From contig JANQEC010000412.1 in NCBI GenBank assembly GCA_028278585.1, positions 1 to 35,957 on the forward strand: a stretch of DNA of 35,957 nucleotides, written 5' to 3'. The notes under the pieces were generated by a model. It searched no databases and was not told the origin of the DNA. It saw nothing but the letters and a program-made list of their open reading frames with translations. Below are positions 1 through 9,045 of this stretch, piece after piece. Positions within the stretch are counted from its first letter, which is position 1; each line of letters begins with the position of its first letter. This DNA comes from Cyclobacteriaceae bacterium (GTDB lineage: Bacteria; Bacteroidota; Bacteroidia; Cytophagales; Cyclobacteriaceae). A program made the translations under genes and the position numbers.

Positions 1-1
1 G

Positions 2-3000
2 GCCACCAACAATGATCCGTGGGGTGACAACAGCAATGATCCGTGGGCAACCTCTAATGATGACGGGTGGGGAAACGACTCACAAGCAACATATGAACCC
101 CCTCCGCCTGAAAGACCGACTTACGCTGTTTCGATTGTCGATCATCTTGCGAGTGTAAGAAACAAATATTTTCCACCCGAATTAAAAGGACCTGTCATCG
201 AAATATCAGGTGCAGAAATGCTGATCGTAACACCAAATGATTCAATGATTGTCAACAATGTTGGCGGAACTTTCCTGTTGCAAAATCGAAATTTCGTTGG
301 AACAAAAGGAACAGTAAAGTGGCCGGGTCAAAATCGAAAGTTTAGAGGTGCAGAAGTACAGCTTGGAGATTTCTACTTGAGAAAAGATCGATCAGATTTT
401 TGGACACCAAATGCCTCAATTACCTATGATCAACTTTTTGATGGTTCTGTAGAAGGTGTCTTTACCTTCAGAAGTCCCAATAGACCAAGAAGAGCACTTA
501 GCAAGTACCCCATCTTCACTTCTAATGAAAATAACACAAATGTTAAATTCTCGGATGAGAAGCTTTCCTATACAGGAGGTATTGAAATCCAGGGGAATAA
601 GTTGTTTGGCCGTTCCGTATCTAAAAAGAACGGGACACTTACTGTTTTGGATGGCCGTGGAAACCAGGTCATCCTAAAATCCAAATTCTTTGAACTTGGC
701 GACTCATTGGTTTCAATGGAAAATGGTTCTATTTCAATTGCACATGGCAGTGATTCTATTTACCATAAAAATGTTAAAGCCAAGTATGACCTTCCAACGA
801 AAACACTTACCGTTTTAAGAAATTCGAGTATCACCCCTTTCTATTCATCGTATTTCAACGTTACTATGAATCTAGATTTGATCAAATGGAATATGGAGGA
901 CGATTCTATTGGAATGGATGTGATGAATGCCAAAGATTTGGTTCCTGCCACGTTCGAGTCAGAAGATTTTTTTGATGAAGTAAGGTTTCGGAAGCTTGCA
1001 CGTTTTCTCAATTTCCATCCCATAAGTAGTACTGTTTTTTACGCTAAAAAATACAACTTGACAGAATTCTATGTAGGTGAGTTGGCGTTAGAACATGAGA
1101 TCGATGAAAACTATGCCAAAGGAGCTGCCAAAATACTTCATCAATACGGTTTCGCGGACTATAACTCAGAAACAGGCCTCCTAAAACTTTATGATAAAGC
1201 CTTCCATTACTATGACGCATCGGCCAAAAAAGTGGATTTTGATAACCTAATGGTTCCCTCTAAAATATCTGACGCACCAAACGCCTACATCGAGTTAGAT
1301 AGCGGGAAATTAAATGTCAATGGTGTTCATAGGTTTTACCTGACCAGTGATTTCAAAGTCTATGCTGCTCCATATGATAGCACGGTTACCTTATTAAGGG
1401 GTCGAAATCTTGAATTTGATGGGGTCATTCACGCAGGTGATTTTGATTACCAGGGAATAGGCCATCAATTTGATTACGAGGAGTTTCTCTTCACAATGCC
1501 AGTAATTGATTCCATGAGGATCACAATCCCCTTGAAGGATACAACCAATCTGGAAGCTGGTTTTGAAAAAACAACACTCGCTAATCAGCTGACTAGTACT
1601 TCCGGAACATTGTATATTGACAAAAAAGAAAACAAGTCAGGAAAGGATAAGAACACCAACTATCCATTCTTTGTTTCTGATAGTGAAGCAACCGTTTATT
1701 TTGATGGCCCTGAAATTCTTGACGGTGCCTACGATAAATCTGTTCGCTTTATTATCCCTCCTTTCGAAATCGACAGTATTGAACGAGAAGACGGAGAATC
1801 TATCTCCTTTGAAGGAACTTTCAATTCCGGTGGGATCTTTCCAACATTCGAAGAAAAGTTACATCCACAAGAAGATCAGTCTCTTGGCTTTATCCATAAG
1901 ATCCCTGACGAAGGCTATAACCTTTATGGAACGGATGCAAAAACCTATGAAGAAATTCGGCTTTCCAACAAGGGAATGAGAGGTTTTGGTCAAATTGATT
2001 TCTTGACTACCACTATTTACTCCGATGACTTTATTTACTACCCTGATTCCGTCACCACAGACGGAACAAGCGGAGTAATAAGCCCGGGAAGCATTGGAAA
2101 CGCCAGCTACCCAGAAGCCATCCTGGGCACCTACGATATGTACTGGTTGCCAAGAAAGGACAGTATGTATTTGAGAACAGTCAATGAACCGTTCAAATTC
2201 TATAATTCAACTGCGGAATTAGAAGGCGAAGCAAACATTACTACTAAAGGAGTGTATGGTGGAGGAACAATGCTGACAAGAGGATCAAGAGCTATCTCTG
2301 GTGAATTGAGTTTCGAAGAGTTTAGATATGGTGCCAGACATGCGGATTTTGAAGTACTTACAGATGATCCTGAGAAACCTGCAATGGAAGGTGATGACAT
2401 CCGTCTTGACTTTGATTTGACGAATAACACCGCTACGGTGAGACCCGAAAAGCAGGGAATAGCAGCGATTTCATTTCCATACGCTCAAATGAAAACTTCA
2501 ATAACAGAGGCTGTCTGGGATTTAGAAGATTCAGTTGTAATAATGACCAAGCCGGAAGAGGTCCCCATTGAAGACTCGTATTTTTATACTACAAGAGAGG
2601 ATTTGGACTCGTTGGCTTTTAGTGCTGAAAGAGCGGTTTATGATATCAATTCGCAGAAGCTTAACGTCCAGGGAATACCCTATATAACTGTAGCAGATTC
2701 GAGGATCATCCCTGAAAATAACGAGACGACCATTCTTGCGAATTCCGTTTTGCAAAAATTCGACAATGCGGAAATTATTATTGATACCTTAAATGGTTAT
2801 CACTACCTGGATAGAGCATCAATTCGCGTCATTTCAAGAAACAAATTCGAAGGAAATGCCTGGTACAAACAAATAATTGGTTTGGACACATTCGACATCC
2901 GCTTTGATAGTTTCGAGCTGGTGGAAGTACCAATAGGAGAACCTGACAGAAAAGGAAATATTCCGACACAATTAATGACTGTTTCCGGTGGGGAAGTGGA

Positions 3001-4243
3001 AGCGGATCAAAACCTTATTATATCACCGGGTTTTCTATATAAAGGAAGTGTTTCCATGTACGCTTATAAAGAAGCACTTGAACTTGATGGTTTTATCAAA
3101 TTGAATCTTGATGGGCATGAGGAGTGGGTGAGTTTTTTAAGGTCTGATGAAGACCCTCAGGTTAAACTTCCTTTTGACAATGCCAAGTTCGAAAGCGGAG
3201 GCCCTGCATATGCCGGTATCCACCGCAACATAAGAGATGAACTGTATACAACGTTTGTACAAAAAAGACAAACTGAGTCTGACTTTGACTTCTTCAAGGC
3301 AAGTGGCATCTTGACATACGAAGATTCTACCAAGACCTACAAAATTGAAAACCATTTAAAGTCCACAGGTGAATCATATGCCGGAAGCACGATGATCTAT
3401 GTGGATAGCTCAAAATCTGTTGTATTCGAAGGGCCGGTTAATTTTTTCAAACCCACAACAACAGAAATGCAGATAAAGGCTTCGGTACTTGGAGTTGGAA
3501 ATGCTGAAACTGAAGAGTACCAGGCAGATGTCATGATGTTGATTGATTTCAAAGTTGCTCCATCAATTTTGGATATAATGGCGCTAGACCTCACTGACAT
3601 CATCGACCGAATAGGTCCAGCTCCGGCCAATGATATCTCAATTGAATTGCTGTATAAGCTAGCAAATCTCACGGACGAAACAACTACCCGCCTTTATGAA
3701 GAAAATAGCCTAAAGAATTATACACCGCTTGTTTCCACTTCGAGAGAACTTGAAAAACCGATTATGATTTCGGGAATGAAAATGCAATGGTCCAAAGAAC
3801 ACAATGCATGGCACAATACAACCAAGATTGCCCTTTCGAATGTTGTACGTGACGACCTCAATGCCAAATTGGATGGGTTCATAGAAATCAAGAAAGATGA
3901 GACCGGTGAAGATGCGCTAAGTCTTTTCATTCAGGCTGCTCCGGGTGTATGGTACTACATTGCTTATTCGAAACATCAGATTATCATGTTCTCCTCTAAT
4001 GCTAAATTCAATGAAGAAGTGGAGGCAAAATCCAACATAGGTAAGGCCAAGCCAGGAGAAGTTGTTTTCGTAGGCGGTGAAACCAATGAGACTTTATCTT
4101 TCATCAATGATTTTAGGCTGAAATACTTCGGAATTAAAGAACCATACAATCTCATTAGTCCTGACGATATAAGTCTTGAAGACGAAAGTTTTGATACGAT
4201 CGAAAAGAAAGATGATGATGATGACGGTTTTGGTTTTAAGTAA
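2..4243 (+). CDS. Very large unrecognised protein, 5' end outside the window
   Basis: I do not recognise this protein. The frame is open from base 2, so the ATG at 218 is internal and the gene starts before the window; at least 1413 residues are encoded. The first visible residues form an Asn/Asp/Trp/Gly-rich linker with two NDPW units and one NDDGW, then a Pro-rich stretch (YEPPPPERP). The rest is a long series of beta-strand-like segments such as KLNVNGV and KLNVQGI, with charged and aromatic residues alternating. This resembles repetitive beta-sheet envelope proteins (OstA/LptD-N or AsmA style), but that is only an impression. No membrane helix is visible. The C-terminus is acidic and ends DDDDDGFGFK. 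The 91-base gap to the next gene holds a promoter-like site, so it is probably not in one operon with the dipeptidase. An envelope or export location is inference. Confidence 0.85.
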   Translation, partial: ATNNDPWGDNSNDPWATSNDDGWGNDSQATYEPPPPERPTYAVSIVDHLASVRNKYFPPELKGPVIEISGAEMLIVTPNDSMIVNNVGGTFLLQNRNFVGTKGTVKWPGQNRKFRGAEVQLGDFYLRKDRSDFWTPNASITYDQLFDGSVEGVFTFRSPNRPRRALSKYPIFTSNENNTNVKFSDEKLSYTGGIEIQGNKLFGRSVSKKNGTLTVLDGRGNQVILKSKFFELGDSLVSMENGSISIAHGSDSIYHKNVKAKYDLPTKTLTVLRNSSITPFYSSYFNVTMNLDLIKWNMEDDSIGMDVMNAKDLVPATFESEDFFDEVRFRKLARFLNFHPISSTVFYAKKYNLTEFYVGELALEHEIDENYAKGAAKILHQYGFADYNSETGLLKLYDKAFHYYDASAKKVDFDNLMVPSKISDAPNAYIELDSGKLNVNGVHRFYLTSDFKVYAAPYDSTVTLLRGRNLEFDGVIHAGDFDYQGIGHQFDYEEFLFTMPVIDSMRITIPLKDTTNLEAGFEKTTLANQLTSTSGTLYIDKKENKSGKDKNTNYPFFVSDSEATVYFDGPEILDGAYDKSVRFIIPPFEIDSIEREDGESISFEGTFNSGGIFPTFEEKLHPQEDQSLGFIHKIPDEGYNLYGTDAKTYEEIRLSNKGMRGFGQIDFLTTTIYSDDFIYYPDSVTTDGTSGVISPGSIGNASYPEAILGTYDMYWLPRKDSMYLRTVNEPFKFYNSTAELEGEANITTKGVYGGGTMLTRGSRAISGELSFEEFRYGARHADFEVLTDDPEKPAMEGDDIRLDFDLTNNTATVRPEKQGIAAISFPYAQMKTSITEAVWDLEDSVVIMTKPEEVPIEDSYFYTTREDLDSLAFSAERAVYDINSQKLNVQGIPYITVADSRIIPENNETTILANSVLQKFDNAEIIIDTLNGYHYLDRASIRVISRNKFEGNAWYKQIIGLDTFDIRFDSFELVEVPIGEPDRKGNIPTQLMTVSGGEVEADQNLIISPGFLYKGSVSMYAYKEALELDGFIKLNLDGHEEWVSFLRSDEDPQVKLPFDNAKFESGGPAYAGIHRNIRDELYTTFVQKRQTESDFDFFKASGILTYEDSTKTYKIENHLKSTGESYAGSTMIYVDSSKSVVFEGPVNFFKPTTTEMQIKASVLGVGNAETEEYQADVMMLIDFKVAPSILDIMALDLTDIIDRIGPAPANDISIELLYKLANLTDETTTRLYEENSLKNYTPLVSTSRELEKPIMISGMKMQWSKEHNAWHNTTKIALSNVVRDDLNAKLDGFIEIKKDETGEDALSLFIQAAPGVWYYIAYSKHQIIMFSSNAKFNEEVEAKSNIGKAKPGEVVFVGGETNETLSFINDFRLKYFGIKEPYNLISPDDISLEDESFDTIEKKDDDDDGFGFK
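11..70 (+). repeat. Short in-frame tandem repeat encoding NDPW-type units
   Basis: AATGATCCGTGG occurs at 11-22 and again at 35-46, 24 bases apart. A diverged third unit at 56-70 (AATGATGACGGGTGG) encodes NDDGW. All lie in the frame of the large protein and encode a hydrophilic Asn/Asp/Gly/Trp linker. The array may continue beyond the left edge. Confidence 0.6.
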
Positions 4244-4299
4244 CAGTCTTATCTTTTACGAATCCTTCGATTTTACTGCTCTTGAATAATTAATCCACT

Positions 4300-4307
4300 T
4301 AAGTTTG
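4300..4307 (+). promoter_or_regulatory. Candidate Bacteroidota -7 promoter element for the dipeptidase-dsbD-M23 cluster
   Basis: TAAGTTTG matches the Bacteroidota sigma-A -7 consensus TAnnTTTG exactly. It lies 27 bases before the dipeptidase ATG, which would give a leader of about 20 bases. A TTG at 4282-4284 could serve as the -33 element, but its 15-base spacing is shorter than usual. The call rests on the -7 match and the position between two genes. Confidence 0.4.
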
Positions 4308-4334
4308 CCATAGACCAACAACACTTAACACTTT

Positions 4335-5699
4335 ATGAGTGCATTAACCTTCATAGAAGAAAATAAAGATCGATTTCTGGACGAACTTTTGGAACTTTTA
4401 AAAATTCCTTCTGTAAGCGCAGATTCGAAATTCTCAGCCGATGTGGCAAAGGCTGCCGAATTTTTAAAAAAGAAATTTGAAGACCTGGACACGACCGTTG
4501 AAATCTGCGAGACGGAAGGGCACCCTATTGTTTACGCTGAAAAGATCATTGACCCTTCATTACCAACCGTTCTTGTTTACGGTCACTACGATGTTCAACC
4601 ACCGGATCCGCTGGATTTATGGGATTCGCCCCCTTTTGAACCGGTAATCAAAGATGAACGGATTTATGCTCGTGGCTCAGCGGATGACAAAGGACAGGTT
4701 TACATGCACGTCAAGGCATACGAAGCGCTCCTAAAAACAGATACTCTCCCATGCAATCTAAAGTTCATGATCGAAGGAGAGGAAGAAGTGGGTTCAGACA
4801 ATCTTGGAGTTTTTGTTAAGGAAAACAGGGAGAAACTGAAAGCGGATGTCATAGTTATCTCTGACACACACATTATAAGCAATGAAACTCCATCCATCAC
4901 TGTTGGCCTTAGAGGATTAAGCTATCTCGAAGTAGAAGTAACCGGACCAAACAGAGATCTCCACTCAGGAACATACGGAGGTGCTGTCGGCAATCCGATC
5001 AATATTCTATGTCAAATGATCGCTTCACTCCAAGATGAAAATGGAAAAATCGCTATCCCCGGATTCTACGATAAAGTAGAAGAGCTTACAAGTGAGTACA
5101 GAGATAACATGGCCGAAGCTCCTTTTGATTTGAATGAGTTCAAAAGCCTTCTTGATATTGACGAAGAAAAAGGAGAAGAGGGGTTCTCAACCATTGAGCG
5201 AACCGGAATTCGTCCAACCTTGGATGTCAATGGGATATGGGGTGGATATACAGGTGAAGGAGCTAAAACCGTATTGCCATCAAAAGCCTATGCCAAAATT
5301 TCCATGCGATTAGTCCCACATCAGGTGAGCGATGAAATCACTGAAATGTTTACGGAACACTTCAAAAAAATTGCACCAAAATCAGTTAATGTAAAAATCA
5401 CTCCGCATCATGGCGGTGAGCCAGTAGTAATCCCTACCGATTCAATTGGGTACAAAGCAGCTGAAAGGGCCATGGAAGAAACCTGGGGAAAAACACCGAT
5501 CCCGACAAGAGAAGGCGGCAGTATCCCAATAGTGGCACTTTTCCAAAAAGAACTCGGACTAGACTCCATTTTGATGGGATTCGGATTACAGGAAGATGCC
5601 ATTCATTCGCCAAATGAGAGCTATGGACTCTTCAATTATTTTAGAGGAATTGAAACGATTTCTCATTTTTATCGGTTTTTCGCTGATATGTCCAAGTGA
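4335..5699 (+). CDS. M20 family dipeptidase (metallopeptidase)
   Basis: This is a 454-residue zinc dipeptidase of the M20 family (CNDP/PepV-like), which would release amino acids from short peptides in the cytoplasm. Visible signatures are GHYDVQP with H84 and D86, RGSADDKGQ with the bridging metal Asp near 117, EGEEEVGS with the catalytic and metal Glu pair near 150-151, SDTH with D177, and H424 in the C-terminal EDAIHSPNES motif. The dimerisation (lid) domain lies between, beginning around GLRGLSYLEVEV and DLHSG (about 191-212). Length and motif order are normal for the family and there is no signal peptide. The ATG at 4335 is preceded by a promoter-like element at 4300. The stop codon overlaps a possible GTG start of dsbD, so translation may be coupled. 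Exact substrate preference cannot be read from the sequence. Confidence 0.92.
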   Translation: MSALTFIEENKDRFLDELLELLKIPSVSADSKFSADVAKAAEFLKKKFEDLDTTVEICETEGHPIVYAEKIIDPSLPTVLVYGHYDVQPPDPLDLWDSPPFEPVIKDERIYARGSADDKGQVYMHVKAYEALLKTDTLPCNLKFMIEGEEEVGSDNLGVFVKENREKLKADVIVISDTHIISNETPSITVGLRGLSYLEVEVTGPNRDLHSGTYGGAVGNPINILCQMIASLQDENGKIAIPGFYDKVEELTSEYRDNMAEAPFDLNEFKSLLDIDEEKGEEGFSTIERTGIRPTLDVNGIWGGYTGEGAKTVLPSKAYAKISMRLVPHQVSDEITEMFTEHFKKIAPKSVNVKITPHHGGEPVVIPTDSIGYKAAERAMEETWGKTPIPTREGGSIPIVALFQKELGLDSILMGFGLQEDAIHSPNESYGLFNYFRGIETISHFYRFFADMSK

Positions 5700-5704
5700 A
5701 CTAC

Positions 5705-7657
5705 ATGAGAAAGCTCTTTTTCATATTTATCACCGCAATTCCTCTTATTGGCTTTAGTCAAATTCTTAAGCCCATAAGCTGGACGGTTGAATTAAGTAAT
5801 CAAGATCCTTCCGTTGGTGAAGAAATTGAAATTCAATTCAATGCGGTCATCGAACAAAACTGGTATTTGTATTCCTCTGACTTTGATCCCGACGTTGGCC
5901 CAATGGTGACGGAGTTTTTCTTTGAAGAAAATGATACATATGAAAGAATTGAGGAGGTTGTTCCAGTAAACCCTAAGAAGAAATTTGATTCCCTCTGGAT
6001 GGGTGAATACACCTATTTCAGTGGAAAGGGCCAGTTCATACAAAAAGTAAAAATCTTAAAAGAAGATTTTACAATTACAGGTAATTACACGTATCAGGTT
6101 TGCTCTGATATCGATGGTAAGTGCATTCCATTTGATGACGATTTCAACCTAGGCATCCTAGCGCAACAACAAGCGTCTCAGCAAATTACTGCAGCTCGAT
6201 CGAGTGACAACAGCGATAAAGGTCTGCTTTCAATACTGATAACTGCTTTTTTGGCAGGAATTGTGGCTTTGCTAACGCCATGTGTCTATCCAATGATTCC
6301 CATAACAGTTTCAATATTTCTGAAACAAAGTAGGAGCCGTAGGGAAGGAATAGGAAAAGCCCTGATCTATGGCCTTTCGATCATCGTTTTCTTCAGCGTT
6401 CTTGGTTTCCTGATCTCACTGGTTTGGGGATTCACTGCGCTTAATGCGCTTAGTACCCATTGGTTATTCAATGTTATAATTTTTGCCGTATTCATTCTTT
6501 TCGCCCTTTCGTTCTTTGGGCTTTTTGAGATGACACTGCCGAGTGGTCTGCTGAATAAAATTGATAAGCAAGCGGATAAAGGAGGATTGCTGGGAATATT
6601 TTTTATGGCTATTACCCTCGTTTTGGTGAGCTTTTCTTGCACGTTTCCAATTGTAGGTACTGCATTGATAAATACGCTAAGTGGAGGAAGTATTTTAGAA
6701 GGCACTACAGCAATGTTCGGTTTCTCTCTTGCATTTGCCATTCCATTTACTGGTTTTGCCATTTTTCCGGCCTGGCTAAACACCATGCCACAGTCCGGTG
6801 GGTGGATGAATTCAGTAAAGGTGGTGTTGGGATTTTTGGAGTTGGCATTAGCCATGAAGTTTCTCAGTGTGGCAGACCTGGCTTATCACTGGGGTATCCT
6901 TGATCGAGAAGTATTCATCGCCATTTGGATAACCATCTTTGGCTTGTTAGGGTTTTACCTCATTGGTAAGATCAAGCTTTCAGGTGATTCTGATTCGAAT
7001 AAAATATCTGTTACACGACTTCTTCTGGCGGTTGTGACATTCGCATTTACGATTTCTCTTATTCCTGGTCTGTGGGGGGCTCCATTAAAGTCACTTTCAG
7101 GATTTCTTCCGCCAATGTCTACACACAATTTCAACTTATTGGAAAAAGAGGCTGGTGGAAGTACCTGTGAAGAACCATTATATGATGATATCCTCGAGTG
7201 GCCACATGGACTTAAAGGCTACTTCGACTATGAGCAATCATTGGCCTGTGCCAAAGAACAAGGAAAACCCTTATTCATAGATTTCACCGGTCATGGTTGT
7301 GTCAATTGTCGTGAGATGGAACAACGCGTTTGGTCTGATCCCCAAGTATTAAAGAGGCTAAGCGAAAATTTTGTTTTGGTAGCCCTGTACGTGGATGACA
7401 GGACAAAACTTCCTCAGAATTCCTGGTATCCATCGACGTATGATGGCAAGACTAAGAAGACGATAGGACAACAGAATGCCGACTTCCAAATCACCAGGTT
7501 CAACAACAATGCACAGCCCTTTTATGTCATCCTCAATGAGGAGGGGGAGTTGTTGATTCAACCAAAAGCGTACGATCTGAACATTTCAAGATTTGTTGAT
7601 TTTTTGGATCAAGCCTTGGAAAATCACAGAAAAAGCACAGTTTTACGGCTGAATTAG
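5705..7657 (+). CDS. dsbD: Thiol:disulfide interchange protein DsbD
   Basis: DsbD carries electrons from cytoplasmic thioredoxin across the inner membrane to reduce periplasmic disulfides. All three modules are present. Residues 1-18 are a signal peptide. The N-terminal periplasmic domain (about 20-150) has the cysteine pair C133/C140 in VCSDIDGKC. The membrane domain (about 172-460, around eight helices) carries C193 in TPCVYP and C312 in SFSCTFP. The C-terminal thioredoxin-like domain has the CVNC active site at 532-535. The length of 650 residues is normal. I prefer the ATG at 5705 because it begins directly with the signal peptide; a GTG at 5696 is in frame and overlaps the upstream stop codon. 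The 11-base gap to the following M23 gene suggests one transcript. Confidence 0.95.
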   Translation: MRKLFFIFITAIPLIGFSQILKPISWTVELSNQDPSVGEEIEIQFNAVIEQNWYLYSSDFDPDVGPMVTEFFFEENDTYERIEEVVPVNPKKKFDSLWMGEYTYFSGKGQFIQKVKILKEDFTITGNYTYQVCSDIDGKCIPFDDDFNLGILAQQQASQQITAARSSDNSDKGLLSILITAFLAGIVALLTPCVYPMIPITVSIFLKQSRSRREGIGKALIYGLSIIVFFSVLGFLISLVWGFTALNALSTHWLFNVIIFAVFILFALSFFGLFEMTLPSGLLNKIDKQADKGGLLGIFFMAITLVLVSFSCTFPIVGTALINTLSGGSILEGTTAMFGFSLAFAIPFTGFAIFPAWLNTMPQSGGWMNSVKVVLGFLELALAMKFLSVADLAYHWGILDREVFIAIWITIFGLLGFYLIGKIKLSGDSDSNKISVTRLLLAVVTFAFTISLIPGLWGAPLKSLSGFLPPMSTHNFNLLEKEAGGSTCEEPLYDDILEWPHGLKGYFDYEQSLACAKEQGKPLFIDFTGHGCVNCREMEQRVWSDPQVLKRLSENFVLVALYVDDRTKLPQNSWYPSTYDGKTKKTIGQQNADFQITRFNNNAQPFYVILNEEGELLIQPKAYDLNISRFVDFLDQALENHRKSTVLRLN

Positions 7658-7668
7658 CTCAAAATACA

Positions 7669-8961
7669 TTGAAAACTAAGTTTTGGCTGGTACTTACCAG
7701 CCTTACCATAGCGACGGTCTCATACTTTTACTTGTCTTTACCAGAGAAGGAAAAGAATGTAGAAAACATTCAAGTAGCCTCAACACCCATACCTGAGCCT
7801 ACCCTTTTGTATGGTTTTCCCATCGATTCATTCGGTGTGATCAAAGGACGGGTGAAGTGGAATCAATTTCTGGCGGAGATTCTCGAAGAGCACAATATCT
7901 CCGGTCAAGCACTTTACGAGCTATCAAAAGCATCCAAAAAAGTGTATGACGTCCGAAAACTAAAAGCCGGAGCAGAATATGTAATTATCCACGATCGAGA
8001 TTCACTAAAGACTGCACGTCAATTCATTTTTGAGCCCTCTCTTACGGAGTATGTGGTTTACAATTTTCAGGATTCCATCTATGCTCAAGTGAATCAAAAA
8101 CCTGTCGAAATTGTGGAACGAACCCTGGCAGTTGAAATTAACTCCTCTATGTATGAGGCAATACTGGAACAGAATTCTTCTCCAATTCTCGTAAATCGTC
8201 TGGTTGATGTTTTTGCGTGGCAAGTTGATTTCTTTAGGATTGCAAAGGGAGACAAGCTTAAAGTGGTTTTTGAAGAACAGCTGGTTGATGGTGAGATATC
8301 AGACATCGGTGAGATCAAAGCTGCTTACTTTGAGCACATTGGTAAAGAATACTATGCAATACCATATGCCCACAAGGATAAGATCGACTTTTTTGATGAA
8401 GAAGGGAATAGTTTGCGAAAAACGTTTCTTCGTGCTCCGTTGAATTTCAAACGAATAAGCTCTCGTTACTCACCAAGAAGATTTCACCCGGTCCAGAGAA
8501 GATACAAAGCACATCTCGGTACGGACTATGCGGCCGCTACGGGCACTCCCATTCGAACAGTAGGAGATGGTGTGGTTTTAGAAGCGAGGTATCATGGAGG
8601 AAACGGCAACTATGTTAAGATCAAGCATAACAGCAATTACACGACCCAATACCTTCACATGTCAAAAATTGCTCGTGGGATACGTCCCGGAGTAAAAGTA
8701 AAACAAGGAGCAACAATTGGTTATGTTGGGCAAACGGGTCTTGCGAATGGCCCACATTTGTGTTTCAGGTTTTGGAAAAATGGCCGACAAGTAGATGCTT
8801 TGAAAGTCGATTTGCCCTCCTCGGAAGGAATAGACACCGCCAGTTTGGAAACATTCAAATTACATGCAGATTCCGTACGTGAAAGGCTGGATTTAATCAA
8901 ATTTCCAGAGCCAGAACCTTTGCTTGCGTACATCAAATACCCCTTGCCGACAGTTGATTAA
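7669..8961 (+). CDS. M23 family metallopeptidase, probable murein endopeptidase (LytM domain)
   Basis: The protein has 430 residues: an N-terminal membrane anchor or uncleaved signal (about 5-24), a LysM/OapA-like region (about 60-115), a middle domain, and a C-terminal LytM peptidase domain (about 278-380). Zinc-site residues are H282 and D286 in HLGTDYA; H330 (YLHMSK) is the usual catalytic His. The HxH motif reads H363-L-C365 (GPHLCFRFWKNG), so the usual third zinc ligand is Cys. Members of the family cut peptidoglycan crosslinks in the periplasm or activate other hydrolases. The start is the TTG at 7669, 11 bases after dsbD; I see no ATG nearby that keeps the N-terminal hydrophobic segment. 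Transcription with dsbD is likely. Confidence 0.88.
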   Translation: MKTKFWLVLTSLTIATVSYFYLSLPEKEKNVENIQVASTPIPEPTLLYGFPIDSFGVIKGRVKWNQFLAEILEEHNISGQALYELSKASKKVYDVRKLKAGAEYVIIHDRDSLKTARQFIFEPSLTEYVVYNFQDSIYAQVNQKPVEIVERTLAVEINSSMYEAILEQNSSPILVNRLVDVFAWQVDFFRIAKGDKLKVVFEEQLVDGEISDIGEIKAAYFEHIGKEYYAIPYAHKDKIDFFDEEGNSLRKTFLRAPLNFKRISSRYSPRRFHPVQRRYKAHLGTDYAAATGTPIRTVGDGVVLEARYHGGNGNYVKIKHNSNYTTQYLHMSKIARGIRPGVKVKQGATIGYVGQTGLANGPHLCFRFWKNGRQVDALKVDLPSSEGIDTASLETFKLHADSVRERLDLIKFPEPEPLLAYIKYPLPTVD

Positions 8962-9016
8962 CCTCATCTTATCGAAAAGGACGGCATGATGATGATCATT
9001 CTTTCGTTATTTCAAC

Positions 9017-9034
9017 TATTTTTGGGTTAAACCC
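9017..9034 (+). promoter_or_regulatory. Candidate promoter -7 element with adjoining palindrome, upstream of the OmpA pair
   Basis: TATTTTTG at 9017-9024 matches TAnnTTTG exactly, 21 bases before the ATG of the first OmpA gene. The palindrome GGGTT-A-AACCC at 9024-9034 begins on the last base of the element and covers the expected transcription start, so it could be an operator. No convincing -33 TTG was found. Confidence 0.35.
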
Positions 9035-9045
9035 TAATTAATCAC

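Noticed and set aside
218..220. ATG at 218 as the start of the large protein
   Set aside because: The frame is open and protein-like back to base 2, so this is an internal Met.
6367..6855. 162-residue minus-strand ORF inside dsbD
   Set aside because: Lies antisense in a clear DsbD membrane domain and has no family features; a shadow frame.
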